Source of the DNA: Massilia soli
Lineage (GTDB): Bacteria > Pseudomonadota > Gammaproteobacteria > Burkholderiales > Burkholderiaceae_D
DNA length: 64,000 bases
Assembly (NCBI RefSeq): GCF_016809835.1
Contig: NZ_JAFBIL020000001.1
Coordinates: 310,001 to 374,000 of the forward strand
Direction: 5' to 3'
The position numbers and the translations under genes were made by a program. The notes beneath the pieces were generated by a model. It worked only from the letters and a program-made list of their open reading frames with translations. It was not told the DNA's origin and ran no database searches. Numbering within the stretch: the first letter of the stretch is position 1; every line of letters begins with the position of its first letter. Below are positions 18,275 through 28,976 of the stretch, piece by piece.

Positions 18275-20761
18275 ATGATGAGACATTCCAGCAGCCGACC
18301 ACTCCTTCAACGCACCTTGCTCGCCACCGCCATGCTGGCGGCGCTGAACACCGCGTATGCGCAGCAGGCGCCCGAGACCACCGCGGTTGCCCGCGCCGAC
18401 GACAACGCCCCGGCGACCGTCGTAGTCCTGGGTTCGCGCTCGACTGCCAAGACGGCCCTCGACACCGCCTCGCCGGTCGGCCTGATCAACATCAAGGACA
18501 TGCAGACCGCCGGCCCGCTCGAACTGGGCAAACTGCTGCAAACGCTGGACCCGTCATTCAACTTCTCGACCACCTTCATCAGCGACGGCACCGACATCAT
18601 CCGTCCGGCGACGCTGCGCGGCCTCGGTCCTGACCAGCTGCTGGTGCTCGTCAACGGCAAGCGCCGCCACCAGCAGGCGCTGGTGAACGTGCAGCAGACC
18701 ATCGGCCGCGGCTCCGCCGGTACCGACATCAATGCGATCCCGGTGTCGGCGATCCACCACATCGAGGTGCTGCGCGATGGCGCGGCCGCGCAATACGGTT
18801 CCGACGCGATTGCCGGCGTGATCAACATCGTGCTGAAGTCGCAGGTCAACGAGACCCAGCTGAGCAGCTCGATCGGCACCACCAAGGAAGGCGACGGCGA
18901 CCTGATCTCCGGCAGCGCCAACACCGGCTTCGCGATCGGCGATGGCGGCTACCTGAACCTGTCGGTCGAAGGACGCCGCCGCGACGAGACCAACCGCGCG
19001 GGTGTCGACACCCTGCGCGTCAATCCACCGCGCGTCACGCAGCGCATCGGCGACAGCCTGGCCAAGGATGCTTACCTGTGGTGGAATGCCGCGATCCCGA
19101 TGGACAAGGACAGCGAGCTGTATGCCTTCGGCGGCGTGTCGAAGCGCACCGGCGACTCGGCAGGCTTCTTCCGCTCCGCCGGCGATGGCCGCAGCGTGCC
19201 GGCCGTGTACCCGAACGGCTTCCTGCCTAACATCATGACCACCGTGAAGGACGCATCGTTCGCCGTCGGCTACCGCCGCGACATGGCCAACGACTGGAAA
19301 TTCGACCTGAGCATGGTGCACGGCCGCAGCGAACTCGGATTCCATGAGCGCGAGTCGATCAACATCAGCTATTGGTACGAACCGAAACCAGGCGGCGGCA
19401 TCTACGCAGAATCGCCGCTCGAAGCCGATACCGGCACGCTAAAGTTCAACCAGACCACCTTCAACGCTGACCTGCGAGGCCCGGTTGATCTTGGCGGCCG
19501 CACGATCTCGCTGGCGACCGGTGTCGAATACCGCAAGGACAACTACGAGATCGTCGCTGGCGACCCAGTGTCGTACCAGTACGGCCGCACCAACAATCCT
19601 GCCATCCAGATCTTCGACCAGAACGGCGGCATCGCCGCCTCCGGCGCGCAGGGCTTCCCGGGCTACACGCCAGGCACTGAGGTCGACGATGGCCGCCACA
19701 ACATCGCGCTGTACGTCGACGCGGAACACAACCTGACCGATAAGCTGCTGATCGCCGCGGCGATGCGCGCCGAGAAGTACTCCGACTTCGGCAACACCAC
19801 CACCGGCAAGCTGAGCATGCGCTACGATCCATCGCGCACGCTGGGCATCCGCGGCAGCGTGTCGACCGGCTTCCGCGCGCCATCGGTACAGCAGAAGTTC
19901 TACAGCTCGGTGTCGACCAACCTGAATTCGGCCGGCGTGCTGACCGAGACCCTGACCGCCCGCGAAGGCAGCCCGGTGACGCGCGCCTTCGGCATCTCGC
20001 CGCTGAAGGAAGAGACCTCGAAGAGCGCCAGCTTCGGCATGGTGCTGCGCCCGTTGAACAACTTCTCGGTCACGGCTGACGTGTATCGCATCGACATCGA
20101 CGACCGCATTGTCTTCTCGAGCAATATCGCTCCTGAATCGGGTGCCTGCCTTACCGCGGCAGCTTGCCCGATCAAGGCGATCCTCGATCCGCTGAAGGTC
20201 GGCCAGGCGCAGTTCTTCACCAATGCGATCGACACCACCACCGAAGGCTTCGATCTGGTGGCGGAACACACCACCAAGTGGCCTGGTTCGACCCTGGTGC
20301 TGTCCGGCCAGCTGAGCTTCACCAAGACGGAAGTCAACAGCCGCAATTCGCAGTCGCCGGTGCTGACCGGTACCCAGCTGTTCGACGATGCGCAGGTGAC
20401 CCTGATCGAACGCGGTCAGCCGCGCCAGCACCACGTGTTCGCAGCGGACTACACCACTGGTCCCTGGAACGTGAACACCCGCGCCAGCTTCTTCGGCGCA
20501 GTGCAGGGACAAGGCTTCACCGCCCCGTTCATCCAGACCTGGGAATCGAAGTGGCTGGTCGACATGAGCGTGCGTTACGCGTTCACCAAGAAACTCAGCC
20601 TGTCGGTCGGCGCGAACAACCTGTTCGACACCTACCCGACCGAATGGGACAAAGTGAAGGCAGCACCGTTCCCGCAACTGGGCTTCACGCATTGCTGGGA
20701 AACCTGCCCGATCGGCATCAACGGCCGCCAGATGTACGCGCGGGTTGACTGGGCGTTCTAA
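18275..20761 (+). CDS. TonB-dependent outer-membrane receptor
   Basis: This 828-residue receptor has a signal peptide (LLQRTLLATAMLAALNTAYA), a plug domain (about residues 45-165, with RGLGPDQLLVLVNGKRRHQ and IEVLRDGAAAQYGSDAIAGVINIV) and a large beta-barrel. It ends in ARVDWAF, the C-terminal aromatic typical of outer-membrane barrels. It would import a bulky nutrient using the proton-motive force via TonB. No iron-specific or SusD-like partner is adjacent, so the ligand is unknown. The gene has its own upstream regulatory structures. Its stop codon lies 3 bp from the stop of the convergent ten-gene operon, with no terminator visible between them. Confidence 0.92.
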   Translation: MMRHSSSRPLLQRTLLATAMLAALNTAYAQQAPETTAVARADDNAPATVVVLGSRSTAKTALDTASPVGLINIKDMQTAGPLELGKLLQTLDPSFNFSTTFISDGTDIIRPATLRGLGPDQLLVLVNGKRRHQQALVNVQQTIGRGSAGTDINAIPVSAIHHIEVLRDGAAAQYGSDAIAGVINIVLKSQVNETQLSSSIGTTKEGDGDLISGSANTGFAIGDGGYLNLSVEGRRRDETNRAGVDTLRVNPPRVTQRIGDSLAKDAYLWWNAAIPMDKDSELYAFGGVSKRTGDSAGFFRSAGDGRSVPAVYPNGFLPNIMTTVKDASFAVGYRRDMANDWKFDLSMVHGRSELGFHERESINISYWYEPKPGGGIYAESPLEADTGTLKFNQTTFNADLRGPVDLGGRTISLATGVEYRKDNYEIVAGDPVSYQYGRTNNPAIQIFDQNGGIAASGAQGFPGYTPGTEVDDGRHNIALYVDAEHNLTDKLLIAAAMRAEKYSDFGNTTTGKLSMRYDPSRTLGIRGSVSTGFRAPSVQQKFYSSVSTNLNSAGVLTETLTAREGSPVTRAFGISPLKEETSKSASFGMVLRPLNNFSVTADVYRIDIDDRIVFSSNIAPESGACLTAAACPIKAILDPLKVGQAQFFTNAIDTTTEGFDLVAEHTTKWPGSTLVLSGQLSFTKTEVNSRNSQSPVLTGTQLFDDAQVTLIERGQPRQHHVFAADYTTGPWNVNTRASFFGAVQGQGFTAPFIQTWESKWLVDMSVRYAFTKKLSLSVGANNLFDTYPTEWDKVKAAPFPQLGFTHCWETCPIGINGRQMYARVDWAF

Positions 20762-20764
20762 GTA

Positions 20765-22189
20765 CTATCGCCGCTCGCGCCACCACAGCGCGAGCATCGC
20801 CATTGTGAACAGCAATGCGAACGGCCAGGCAGGCAGCGGAGACGATCCCGCTGCCTGCGGCGCCGGAGTACGCGCCGCATAACGTGCGGTAGCATCCCGG
20901 CGCTGCGCCATCTGCCACAGCGGCCAGTCACTGTTCTCGTACACATACACAGCGTGCTTCGCATCGACCTTCATCCAGCCCGCCTTTTCCGGCCACACTG
21001 CCATGCATGACGCATCGGCCTTGTCGGGACGACGCTGCCATGCATCGCCGCGCACGCCGTAGCCGCATACTTCGAGCCGATGGCCCGCCAGCGGCATCTC
21101 CTCCGGGTCGATCCACGACACTTCCTGCGGCTTCGATACGCCTGCCGCGTCCAGCACGCGCTGCCACCACAGGCCAAGCGCGCGCGGCTCGCTGATCGCA
21201 TAGCGGTGCCAGTCGACCGCGCCCAGCCACACGATGCGGCCGTTCTGCCATTGGCGCGTCCACGTCAGGTTGCCAGCTGGCGTCCATGCGCCCGCCGTCG
21301 GGTTGAACGGCGCCGGCGCCATGGCCAGCGGCGTGCCGACGGCCTTGTCGGCGCTCGCTTTCAGGTTAAGTTGCAGGCTACGCGCCCACACGCTCGTGTC
21401 GGATGCGTTTGACGCCAGCACGATCAACGGCATGCCGCCGGCAACCCGCTCCAGCAAGGCGCCTCGTGCCGCGCCGGGAATGCGCTCGAAGTACGCCGCG
21501 TCCACCACCATCAATCCGGGTGCCGCCATCGCTTCGCGTGCGGTTTCGGTACGGGTGACGGTCTTGCCGAGCGTGACCTGCCAGTCGAGTACTGCGCTGC
21601 TGTTGGACAGCAGTTCGTTCAGCACGCGCGTATCGAACGATGGCGCGGCGAAGCGGCCCTGCACTTGCAGCGCGGCGTTCTCACGCACGGTGAACGGAAT
21701 TGGGCCCTGCGCGATCACCTTGCCAGCGCCATCGAGCAGGCGCGCCTTCAGGACCAGGCTTTCCACCACCGGTGGCAGCCATTGGACGGCGATGGCCTTG
21801 CCGGCGCCCACAGCCTCGGCGATGACCTGGTCATTCTCGGCCAGCAGCTGGAGCCGCGCACTGCCCGCCTTGCTGCGATGGACCGTCAGCGTGAACATGC
21901 GCCCCAAGGTCAGCTGGCGCGGAAAATCGAGTCGCAGCACATCGCTCGATGGCGTTTGCCAGTCGATCGGACGCGCAGGCAGGTCGTGCCATTGGGCGGC
22001 GCGCATGCCGTCACCAGCGACCTTCATCGGCTTCTGGGCGTCTTCCGCGGGCAGCGAGAACTCACCCACAAGCCCGGCCAGCGCGGCGCCTGCCACCAGC
22101 GCCAGCGCGGCGTCCAGCCATTTCTTGCGCAGCAGGTAGACCACAGCGCTGACGCAACCGATCGCCAGCGCTATCGCAAACATCATCAT
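20765..22189 (-). CDS. Membrane protein of the MoxR/DUF58 module, function unknown
   Basis: The 474-residue protein has two N-terminal membrane segments (starting MMMFAIALAIGCVSAVVYLL), a long region of beta-sandwich and flavodoxin-like character (VLDWQVTLGKTVTR, GLMVVDAAYFERIPGAARGALLERVAGGMPLIVLAS) and a final membrane segment (LPAWPFALLFTMAMLALWW). The segment MVVDAAYFERIP with ALLERVAGGM resembles the glutamine-amidotransferase-like part found in large membrane proteins that accompany MoxR and DUF58 genes. I chose the ATG at 22189, whose ATGA overlaps the previous stop codon; an open frame runs further upstream inside that gene. It is the last gene of the operon. No specific function can be given. 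Confidence 0.7.
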   Translation of the reverse strand: MMMFAIALAIGCVSAVVYLLRKKWLDAALALVAGAALAGLVGEFSLPAEDAQKPMKVAGDGMRAAQWHDLPARPIDWQTPSSDVLRLDFPRQLTLGRMFTLTVHRSKAGSARLQLLAENDQVIAEAVGAGKAIAVQWLPPVVESLVLKARLLDGAGKVIAQGPIPFTVRENAALQVQGRFAAPSFDTRVLNELLSNSSAVLDWQVTLGKTVTRTETAREAMAAPGLMVVDAAYFERIPGAARGALLERVAGGMPLIVLASNASDTSVWARSLQLNLKASADKAVGTPLAMAPAPFNPTAGAWTPAGNLTWTRQWQNGRIVWLGAVDWHRYAISEPRALGLWWQRVLDAAGVSKPQEVSWIDPEEMPLAGHRLEVCGYGVRGDAWQRRPDKADASCMAVWPEKAGWMKVDAKHAVYVYENSDWPLWQMAQRRDATARYAARTPAPQAAGSSPLPAWPFALLFTMAMLALWWRERR

Positions 22190-24180
22190 GGCTTTGCTCC
22201 ACTGCGCCATGCGCGGGTAAATGGTGTTTCGGTCACTGGCTTCGCCTGCAGCACAACCGGTGCTTCGGTAATCGCACCGCGCAGCCACGCGCGCAGCACT
22301 GGCCGGCACGGCACGCATCCATCGGCCACGTCCTGGACCGCGCGCTGCGCCGCCAGGCGCTGGTCGTCGTTGGCGATACGTTCGCGTATCCAGTCCTGGG
22401 CATCGCGGGTCCACAGCGCCGGCAATGCGCCATCGCTGGCCAGCGTCTGCAGCAGGGCGCGCACTTCGGCAGGAATCGCCTGGTCCGCCGCCGCCTGCTC
22501 GCGCCGGTAGCTCTTGGCGCCGACCACGTCGCCGGTCATGCGAATCTCTTCCTTGATCGCGGGCGGCGCGAATGCGGTCTTGTGCAAGTAGATACGGTCG
22601 GCCTGCTGCAGCTCCTTGATCGCTTCAAGCGCCTTGTATTCGGGTGCCAGCGCAGGCTTGGGCGTAATCGCGCGCAGCGCCTTCTCGGCGTCCCACATCG
22701 CCGACAGCGCCCGCCGCAGCACCTTTTTGGTCGCCTCGTCGAACATCGTCGCGTTCTCCGATTCGTCGTGCATGTGGCCATATTCGGCGATCATCCCTGC
22801 AGACGAGCCGCCTGCCCCACCACCGCCGTGGTCGTGGCCGTCGCCTTCGCTATGCTCTTCTTCGCCGCCGAACAGGGTCGATTCCTCGCCGAGGAACTGG
22901 CCGTAGCGCCGCCGCAGGATCGCCTGGTCGCCGGCGATCTTCTGGCTGCGATCCTGCAGCGTGGCCGCCGCCAAGCGCGGGTTGGCCTTCATGTCCGCGA
23001 TCAGCTGTTCGGTGTCGATGATGATCTGGCGCTGGCTGCGCAGGTTCTCCGGCTTGACCAGCATTGGCAGCGCCGTGCTCTCCTCGCCCTCTTCGACCGG
23101 CCCCGGCAGGCGCAGCGTGTAGGTCGGCGACTGCGACTGCTGCGCGCGTCCCGCGTTGTCGAACGCGCGGATGAAGAAGTACAGCTCGTCGCCCGGCTCC
23201 ATGCCCAGGTCGGCTAGCGACCAGTCCTTCGACCAGTTGCGCACGCGCGGATCTTTCGATCCCGGCAAGGGAACTTCGCGGTCGCTGAACCGGACGTTCT
23301 CGCCGCTGCCGCGCGCCAGGGTCAGGTGCATCGTGGCGCGGGTGACGGCGTAGTCGTCCACTACCTCCACGGCGATACGGGCACTGGTGGCATCAGGCGA
23401 AAGCACCTGCACCATCTGCTTCGGCATGGATACGGTGATGCGCGGCGCGTTGTCGGGCACGACTTTCAGGTTGTAGCGAGCACCGCGCCAGCGCCAGAAC
23501 ACCGACTCCGTCGCGGTCCAGCGCACGCACTGCTGGCCAATCTTGAGCACCTGTCCGTCGGACAGTTCAATCGGCGGCTCGCCCTCGCGAGGCATCTTGA
23601 GACACCATTCAACAATAGTTTGCTCCGGCACCAGCAAGTCACGCGGCGCAGTGCGCGAAGCTGCGACACCCGTGTACTTCGGCGGCGTGATGCGCATGGC
23701 GAGTTCGGATTTCTGCACCGCGGCGGCGCGCGCAAGCGAGGGCGCTGCTACCGCGCCGTCAGTGGCCGTAAGCTGCGCCGCCCAGAACCCAAGCGCCGCG
23801 ACGGCGCTGATTGCAAACCAGTGAAGGCCCAGCGGTACCCGCTCGCGCGCAATCGCACGCAGCCGGTCCTTGCCGATCGCCGATGACACGCGCGCCAGCA
23901 GGCGCTGTTGCTGCAGCCTGCCAACCGGCGTTTCCGCGCGCACTAGCAGGGCGCTGCTGTCTTCCAGCTCAGGAACCGCGCCATCGATCCAGCGTGTCCA
24001 GTTCCCATACACGCGCTGGCGCAGGCGGATGAAGTCCCAAGCCGCCCACGCGGCGCAAGCGAGCACGCCAGGCCAGGTGCGCAAGAGCACCCACGGCAAG
24101 GCTACCGCGAGCCATAACGGAACGCGCCGCCATACGGCGGCCAGCAGGATGCGCCGCGAGATGTCAGCGTTTGCGTGCAT
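22186..24180 (-). CDS. DUF4175-like membrane protein
   Basis: This 664-residue protein has N-terminal membrane segments (about residues 15-50 and 118-138) and a periplasmic part with beta-rich segments such as ITPPKYTGVAA and ELYFFIRAFDNAGRAQQSQS. The latter half is helical (KVLRRALSAMWDAEKALRAI). This is the layout of DUF4175 proteins found beside MoxR ATPases. A low-complexity stretch, GEEEHSEGDGHDHGGGGAGG, could bind metal. It overlaps the previous gene by 17 bp and the next by 4 bp, so translation is coupled. The family name is from memory of its context; biochemical role unknown. Confidence 0.65.
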   Translation of the reverse strand: MHANADISRRILLAAVWRRVPLWLAVALPWVLLRTWPGVLACAAWAAWDFIRLRQRVYGNWTRWIDGAVPELEDSSALLVRAETPVGRLQQQRLLARVSSAIGKDRLRAIARERVPLGLHWFAISAVAALGFWAAQLTATDGAVAAPSLARAAAVQKSELAMRITPPKYTGVAASRTAPRDLLVPEQTIVEWCLKMPREGEPPIELSDGQVLKIGQQCVRWTATESVFWRWRGARYNLKVVPDNAPRITVSMPKQMVQVLSPDATSARIAVEVVDDYAVTRATMHLTLARGSGENVRFSDREVPLPGSKDPRVRNWSKDWSLADLGMEPGDELYFFIRAFDNAGRAQQSQSPTYTLRLPGPVEEGEESTALPMLVKPENLRSQRQIIIDTEQLIADMKANPRLAAATLQDRSQKIAGDQAILRRRYGQFLGEESTLFGGEEEHSEGDGHDHGGGGAGGSSAGMIAEYGHMHDESENATMFDEATKKVLRRALSAMWDAEKALRAITPKPALAPEYKALEAIKELQQADRIYLHKTAFAPPAIKEEIRMTGDVVGAKSYRREQAAADQAIPAEVRALLQTLASDGALPALWTRDAQDWIRERIANDDQRLAAQRAVQDVADGCVPCRPVLRAWLRGAITEAPVVLQAKPVTETPFTRAWRSGAKP

Positions 24181-25105
24181 GCGTCACGATCCGTTCAAGC
24201 GCAAACAGCGCCAGCAGCGCCATGGTCAGCATGTCGCGCAGGGCGCGCGTGCCGGGGCCGAGGGGCGCCGCCGGGTCAGCCGCCAACAGCTGCGATGTCG
24301 CTACGTAGGGCACCGGCGGGTAATGCAGGCGCTGCCAGTCTCCGAACAGGCGCCGGGCCGACGCGGCGTCTTTGGGTGGCCACGCGTCTGAGGTCCACAG
24401 CCGTCCGCGCGGACTGTCCACATAGCGCAGCGAGCCGACCTGCTTCGCATTTTTCAGTTCAGGGAAGGCCGCTGCGTCGCCGATCCACCAAAGCGGCGCA
24501 CGCAAGTCCGCTGGCGGCGCTTCTGGCACGTCCCAGATAATCAGCTCCGGCTTCCCGCCGTCGAACAGGTATCGTTGCGGCCCAGTGAGTGCGGCAAACA
24601 TGGCACGCCACTCGTCGGGACGTTTGCTGGTCAATGCCACGCGGTGCTCGGACTTCGCAAGCGGCGCAGGCTTGGTGCGCAGTTCGACCTGATGGCGAAA
24701 GCGCGGCTTCTCGGCGGGCATCGCGACGGCGCCAACCACAATCACTTTTGCGTCGCTGAGCCATTCGCGTTCATGCCTGGCGAACCAGGCCAGCGGGTCG
24801 CCTGCGACATCGATCCGCGCGAATCCGGCTGCTTGCGCATCGCTACCGTCAGCGACAATGATGCTGTTCCCGCGCCATGGCACGATAGGGTCGGCCAGCC
24901 AGGTAATCAGGCACGCCAGCAACAGGCAGCGCAGGAGCAGCAGGAAGCGCTCAGCCCATTGCCACACGCGCCGCTGCTGCGGTTGCGCGCGCGGCAGGAA
25001 GCGCGCCGTGGCCAGCGGCACAGCCGTGACCCGCTCGCGCTTCTGCCGGTGCCACAGGATCGGCAGCAGCAGGACAGGCAGTGCAAACCACCACAGGCTC
25101 GTCAT
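24164..25105 (-). CDS. BatA-like N-terminal membrane protein
   Basis: The 313-residue protein begins MTSLWWFALPVLLLPILWHR and has a second membrane segment at about residues 52-72, with AVPLATARFLPRAQPQQRRV between them. This is the double-membrane N-terminal module of aerotolerance (Bat) proteins. A third segment lies at the C-terminus (LTMALLALFALERI). No complete von Willebrand MIDAS motif is visible, so it is not a full BatA. The ATG at 25105 overlaps the DUF58 stop codon (ATGA). It probably anchors or receives the DUF58/MoxR partners at the inner membrane. Confidence 0.7.
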   Translation of the reverse strand: MTSLWWFALPVLLLPILWHRQKRERVTAVPLATARFLPRAQPQQRRVWQWAERFLLLLRCLLLACLITWLADPIVPWRGNSIIVADGSDAQAAGFARIDVAGDPLAWFARHEREWLSDAKVIVVGAVAMPAEKPRFRHQVELRTKPAPLAKSEHRVALTSKRPDEWRAMFAALTGPQRYLFDGGKPELIIWDVPEAPPADLRAPLWWIGDAAAFPELKNAKQVGSLRYVDSPRGRLWTSDAWPPKDAASARRLFGDWQRLHYPPVPYVATSQLLAADPAAPLGPGTRALRDMLTMALLALFALERIVTHARKR

Positions 25106-25986
25106 GCGCGCCCCGCCTGCCGCAGCCATCCGCGTAAGACCGATGCGACCGAATCTTCAATGCATGCCGACTGCGCGCGGATATCGTGCTTGCGCCATTC
25201 CGCAGCCACGCCGGCGAAGTGCGCCTCGCGGCGCTGGCGGTATTCCGCCTGCGCTTCCGGACCAAAGCGAAACACGCCATCGCCCTGCTCGGGATCGCGG
25301 TAAGCCTTATCGGCCGGGAAGCTGGCCTCAACTTCGGCGCGGGTCTGCAGGCACAGCGCGCGCACGTCGTGCTGCATGTGGCGCAGGCGCAGCAGCGCGT
25401 CGCTCATCGGCGAGGGGAACTCGAGGAAGTCGCTGACCGCAAACACCAGGCTGGGCGAGCGCGCAAAGTGCAGGCTGGCGCGCAGCGTTTCGGCCGGTGG
25501 GAGAACGCCGGATGCTTCGGCGCGCGACAGCTGCGCCAGCACCCGGTGCATCTGGCGCGGTCCGCGCGCGGCAGGCGTGAAATTGACGCGGCCATTGGAC
25601 AGCACCACCAGGCCGAAGGCATCGCCCTGGCGCTGGGCCACCGCCGCCAGGCAGGCCAGCACCGTGCGGGCGTACCACAGCTTGTCGACATTCGGCATCG
25701 CCAGGCTTGGCTCGGCCATGCTGGCGGTCGCGTCGAGCCACAGCCAGACGGCGACGTGGCTGTCGCGCTCCGCTTCGCGCACGTAATAGCGGTCGGCGCG
25801 CGCCAGCAGCTTCCAGTCGACGCGGCGCCACTCGTCCCCGGGCGCATAGGCCCGGTATTCGGAGAACTCGACACCCGCCCCGCGTTCGCGCCCGGCGTGG
25901 ATGCCGTGGCCGAGCCCCGCGAGGACATAGCGGATGATCAGGTCGAGGTCATTGGTTTGCGCAAGCAGCGCAGGCGTGGCCAGCAT
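25102..25986 (-). CDS. DUF58 domain protein (vWA-like)
   Basis: The 294-residue protein contains the DUF58 signature: AGVEFSEYRAYAPGDEWRRVDWKLLARADRYYVREAE in its first third, given here as positions around residues 40-75. It continues with VWLWLDATASMA, a degenerate von Willebrand A (MIDAS-like) start. DUF58 proteins are regular partners of MoxR AAA+ ATPases and are thought to guide them to envelope substrates. I chose the ATG at 25986, 7 bp after the moxR stop codon; the longer frame upstream overlaps moxR and is not conserved. It lies in the middle of the ten-gene operon. Confidence 0.85.
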   Translation of the reverse strand: MLATPALLAQTNDLDLIIRYVLAGLGHGIHAGRERGAGVEFSEYRAYAPGDEWRRVDWKLLARADRYYVREAERDSHVAVWLWLDATASMAEPSLAMPNVDKLWYARTVLACLAAVAQRQGDAFGLVVLSNGRVNFTPAARGPRQMHRVLAQLSRAEASGVLPPAETLRASLHFARSPSLVFAVSDFLEFPSPMSDALLRLRHMQHDVRALCLQTRAEVEASFPADKAYRDPEQGDGVFRFGPEAQAEYRQRREAHFAGVAAEWRKHDIRAQSACIEDSVASVLRGWLRQAGRA

Positions 25987-25993
25987 GAATCGC

Positions 25994-27000
<1,007 letters not shown>

Positions 27001-27004
<4 letters not shown>

Positions 27005-27621
27005 GCTCCCAATGCGTACTGAATAATATTGACTGCAAAGCGCGTGTTGTCGATCGCCAGCCAGCGCTTGTTACGAAAGTCGTAATCCCACTCGCAACCG
27101 TAGTCCTTGTTCGAATAAAGAACCCGAACGCGGCCGTTGAATTCGATCGCCTTCAGGTAATCGTGGACCAGGTCGTCGCCCCAGCCATTGAGCTCCACGC
27201 CGGTGTTCGGAGGGCCGTCGAATTCAAAGAAACTTGAATAGATGCGGTGGTTGTTGGGGATCTTGTGCAACGCCTTGGGGCCGAACATGCGCGCCAGTTC
27301 GGCCTCAAGCGACTTGGCGAACAGGCCATCGATGTCGTGATTGCAGTCGTCGATGAACACAAAGCCGCCGCCGCGTACATAGCGCTCGAAGTTCTTGCGC
27401 TCGGCCGGCGAGAACTGCACCAGCTTGTGCCCGGCCAGGTAGCAGAACGGCGCTTCCAGCATCTTAGGGTCCGACAAGGCAACCACGCGTTCGACCGGGT
27501 CAACCCGCAAGGTGGTGTACTCCACCAGCGAGTTGAGCACATTGCTGGGCATGCGGATATCCACGTCCCAGTCGCCCGAGTCGTACATCAGGCGCGTGAA
27601 GTAGAAATCGTAGCTCGCCAT
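27001..27621 (-). CDS. DUF4159 domain protein
   Basis: The 206-residue protein starts ASYDFYFTRLMYDSGDWDVD and has the DUF4159 pattern: FCYLAGHKLVQFSPAERKNF, then YVRGGGFVFIDDCNHDIDG and IYSSFFEFDGPP. The fold is flavodoxin or glutamine-amidotransferase-like. Members often carry a signal peptide or are fused to membrane proteins; this one has neither and looks cytoplasmic. DUF4159 genes commonly sit with MoxR and DUF58 genes, as here. It starts 11 bp after the second tldE gene and overlaps moxR by 4 bp. Its biochemical role is unknown. Confidence 0.8.
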
Positions 27622-27632
27622 CCGGATCCTGT

Positions 27633-28967
27633 TTAAACCGCGTCCGACAGCGACGTAAAGTTAAAGTCGCGCAGCTTCATCGGCGGCAGCACCATCTGGA
27701 AGCGTCCCTCGCCGCCCATCACGACCGGCTTGCCAAGCTCGTCGACGTTGTTGAGCATCGATACCGGGCTCTCGTTGAAGCGGAAGTTCTTCACCGGGTG
27801 CTTGATCTTGCCGTTCTCGACGTAGAAGGTGCCGTCGCGGGTCAGGCCCGTCAGCAGCAGCGACTGCGGATCGACCATGCGGATGTACCAGGTGCGCGTG
27901 ACGAGGATGCCCTTCTTGGTCGACGCGATGATCTCGTCGAGCGAGCGGGTGCCGCCAGCCATGATGATGTTGCCATGACGGCCCTTCGCTTCGATGCCCT
28001 GCTTCTGCGCCCAGTAGCGGGTGTAGTCGAGCGAGGCGATTTTGCCGTTCTTGATGATGTCCGTGCGTTCGCGCGGCAGCATCGAGTCGTTGTCCCATGG
28101 GCGCACCGGCACGTCTTTGTCCCACGGGTCGGCCCAGACGTTGACCTGCTCGTCGAACAGCTTTTCGCCGAGGCGATTGCCGCCGCCTTTTTTGGACAGG
28201 AAGCTGCGGCCTTCGTCGGCTTGGCGCGCGTCAAACGCGTTGAACATGAACCGGAGGATGTCCGACGTCGCCGCCGGTTCGAGGATGACGGTGTAGCGGC
28301 CCGGCTCAAGCGCCTTGGCATCGACCGAGCGCAGCGCCTTCTCGATCGCAACCTGCGACGCTTCGCGCGGATCGAACTTGCTGGCGTCGTTGACCGAACG
28401 CGTCACCCAGCCCGAACCGCGGCCGTCTTCCGTACGCGCGGTGCAGGTGAAGCTCAGGTTGGTGAACTCCTGGTGGCCGAACACGCCCTTCGAGTTGGCG
28501 ACGGTTTCAAAGCCGGTGGTGTCAGTGAAGAACCCTGCCGTCATCAGCTTGTTCTTGCGGCCGGCGACGATGCTGTGCGATGCCACGTCGGCGCGGTAGT
28601 CCGCATCGATGGCGGCGGTCGAGGCGCGGAAGGTGTTCGACGGCTTGAATGCCTGCTTTGCTACCGCCGGCATGAACTCCGGGTTCTCCGGCGCCAGGCG
28701 GGCGACGTCTTCGGCGCGGCGTACCGCCTTTTCCAGCGACTTCTCGTCGAACTCGTTGATGGTGGCGGTGCCCTGGCGCTTGCCGAAGGCGACGCTGACG
28801 GTCAGCTCGGTGTTTTCGATGATACCTGCGGTCGACACGCTGTTCTGCGCGTAACGGATATTACCGGTGCGCCCGCCGCTGATCGACACACGGCATTCGT
28901 CGGCTTTCGAAAAACCGATCACGCGGTCACAGATGCGTTTTGCTTCTTCCTGGTTCAGCTGTTTCAT
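27633..28967 (-). CDS. TldE/PmbA-like protein, second copy
   Basis: This 444-residue member of the TldD/PmbA (U62) family is the non-catalytic type: it has the shared fold (GRTGNIRYAQNSVSTAG near the start, GTATINEFDEKSLEKAVRRAEDVARLAPENPEF) but no HExxxH motif. In E. coli, TldE pairs with TldD to form a peptide protease. No signal peptide is present. It is closely similar along its length to the other TldE copy at 30633-31970, so the tldD-tldE pair has been duplicated in tandem. It starts 9 bp after its tldD partner. Confidence 0.88.
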   Translation of the reverse strand: MKQLNQEEAKRICDRVIGFSKADECRVSISGGRTGNIRYAQNSVSTAGIIENTELTVSVAFGKRQGTATINEFDEKSLEKAVRRAEDVARLAPENPEFMPAVAKQAFKPSNTFRASTAAIDADYRADVASHSIVAGRKNKLMTAGFFTDTTGFETVANSKGVFGHQEFTNLSFTCTARTEDGRGSGWVTRSVNDASKFDPREASQVAIEKALRSVDAKALEPGRYTVILEPAATSDILRFMFNAFDARQADEGRSFLSKKGGGNRLGEKLFDEQVNVWADPWDKDVPVRPWDNDSMLPRERTDIIKNGKIASLDYTRYWAQKQGIEAKGRHGNIIMAGGTRSLDEIIASTKKGILVTRTWYIRMVDPQSLLLTGLTRDGTFYVENGKIKHPVKNFRFNESPVSMLNNVDELGKPVVMGGEGRFQMVLPPMKLRDFNFTSLSDAV

Positions 28968-28976
28968 GTTTTTCCC

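Noticed and set aside
23551-23565. CTGTCCGTCGGACAG as a third site for the NtrC-type regulator
   Set aside because: It lies inside the DUF4175-like coding region with no sigma54 promoter downstream, so a chance match is more likely.
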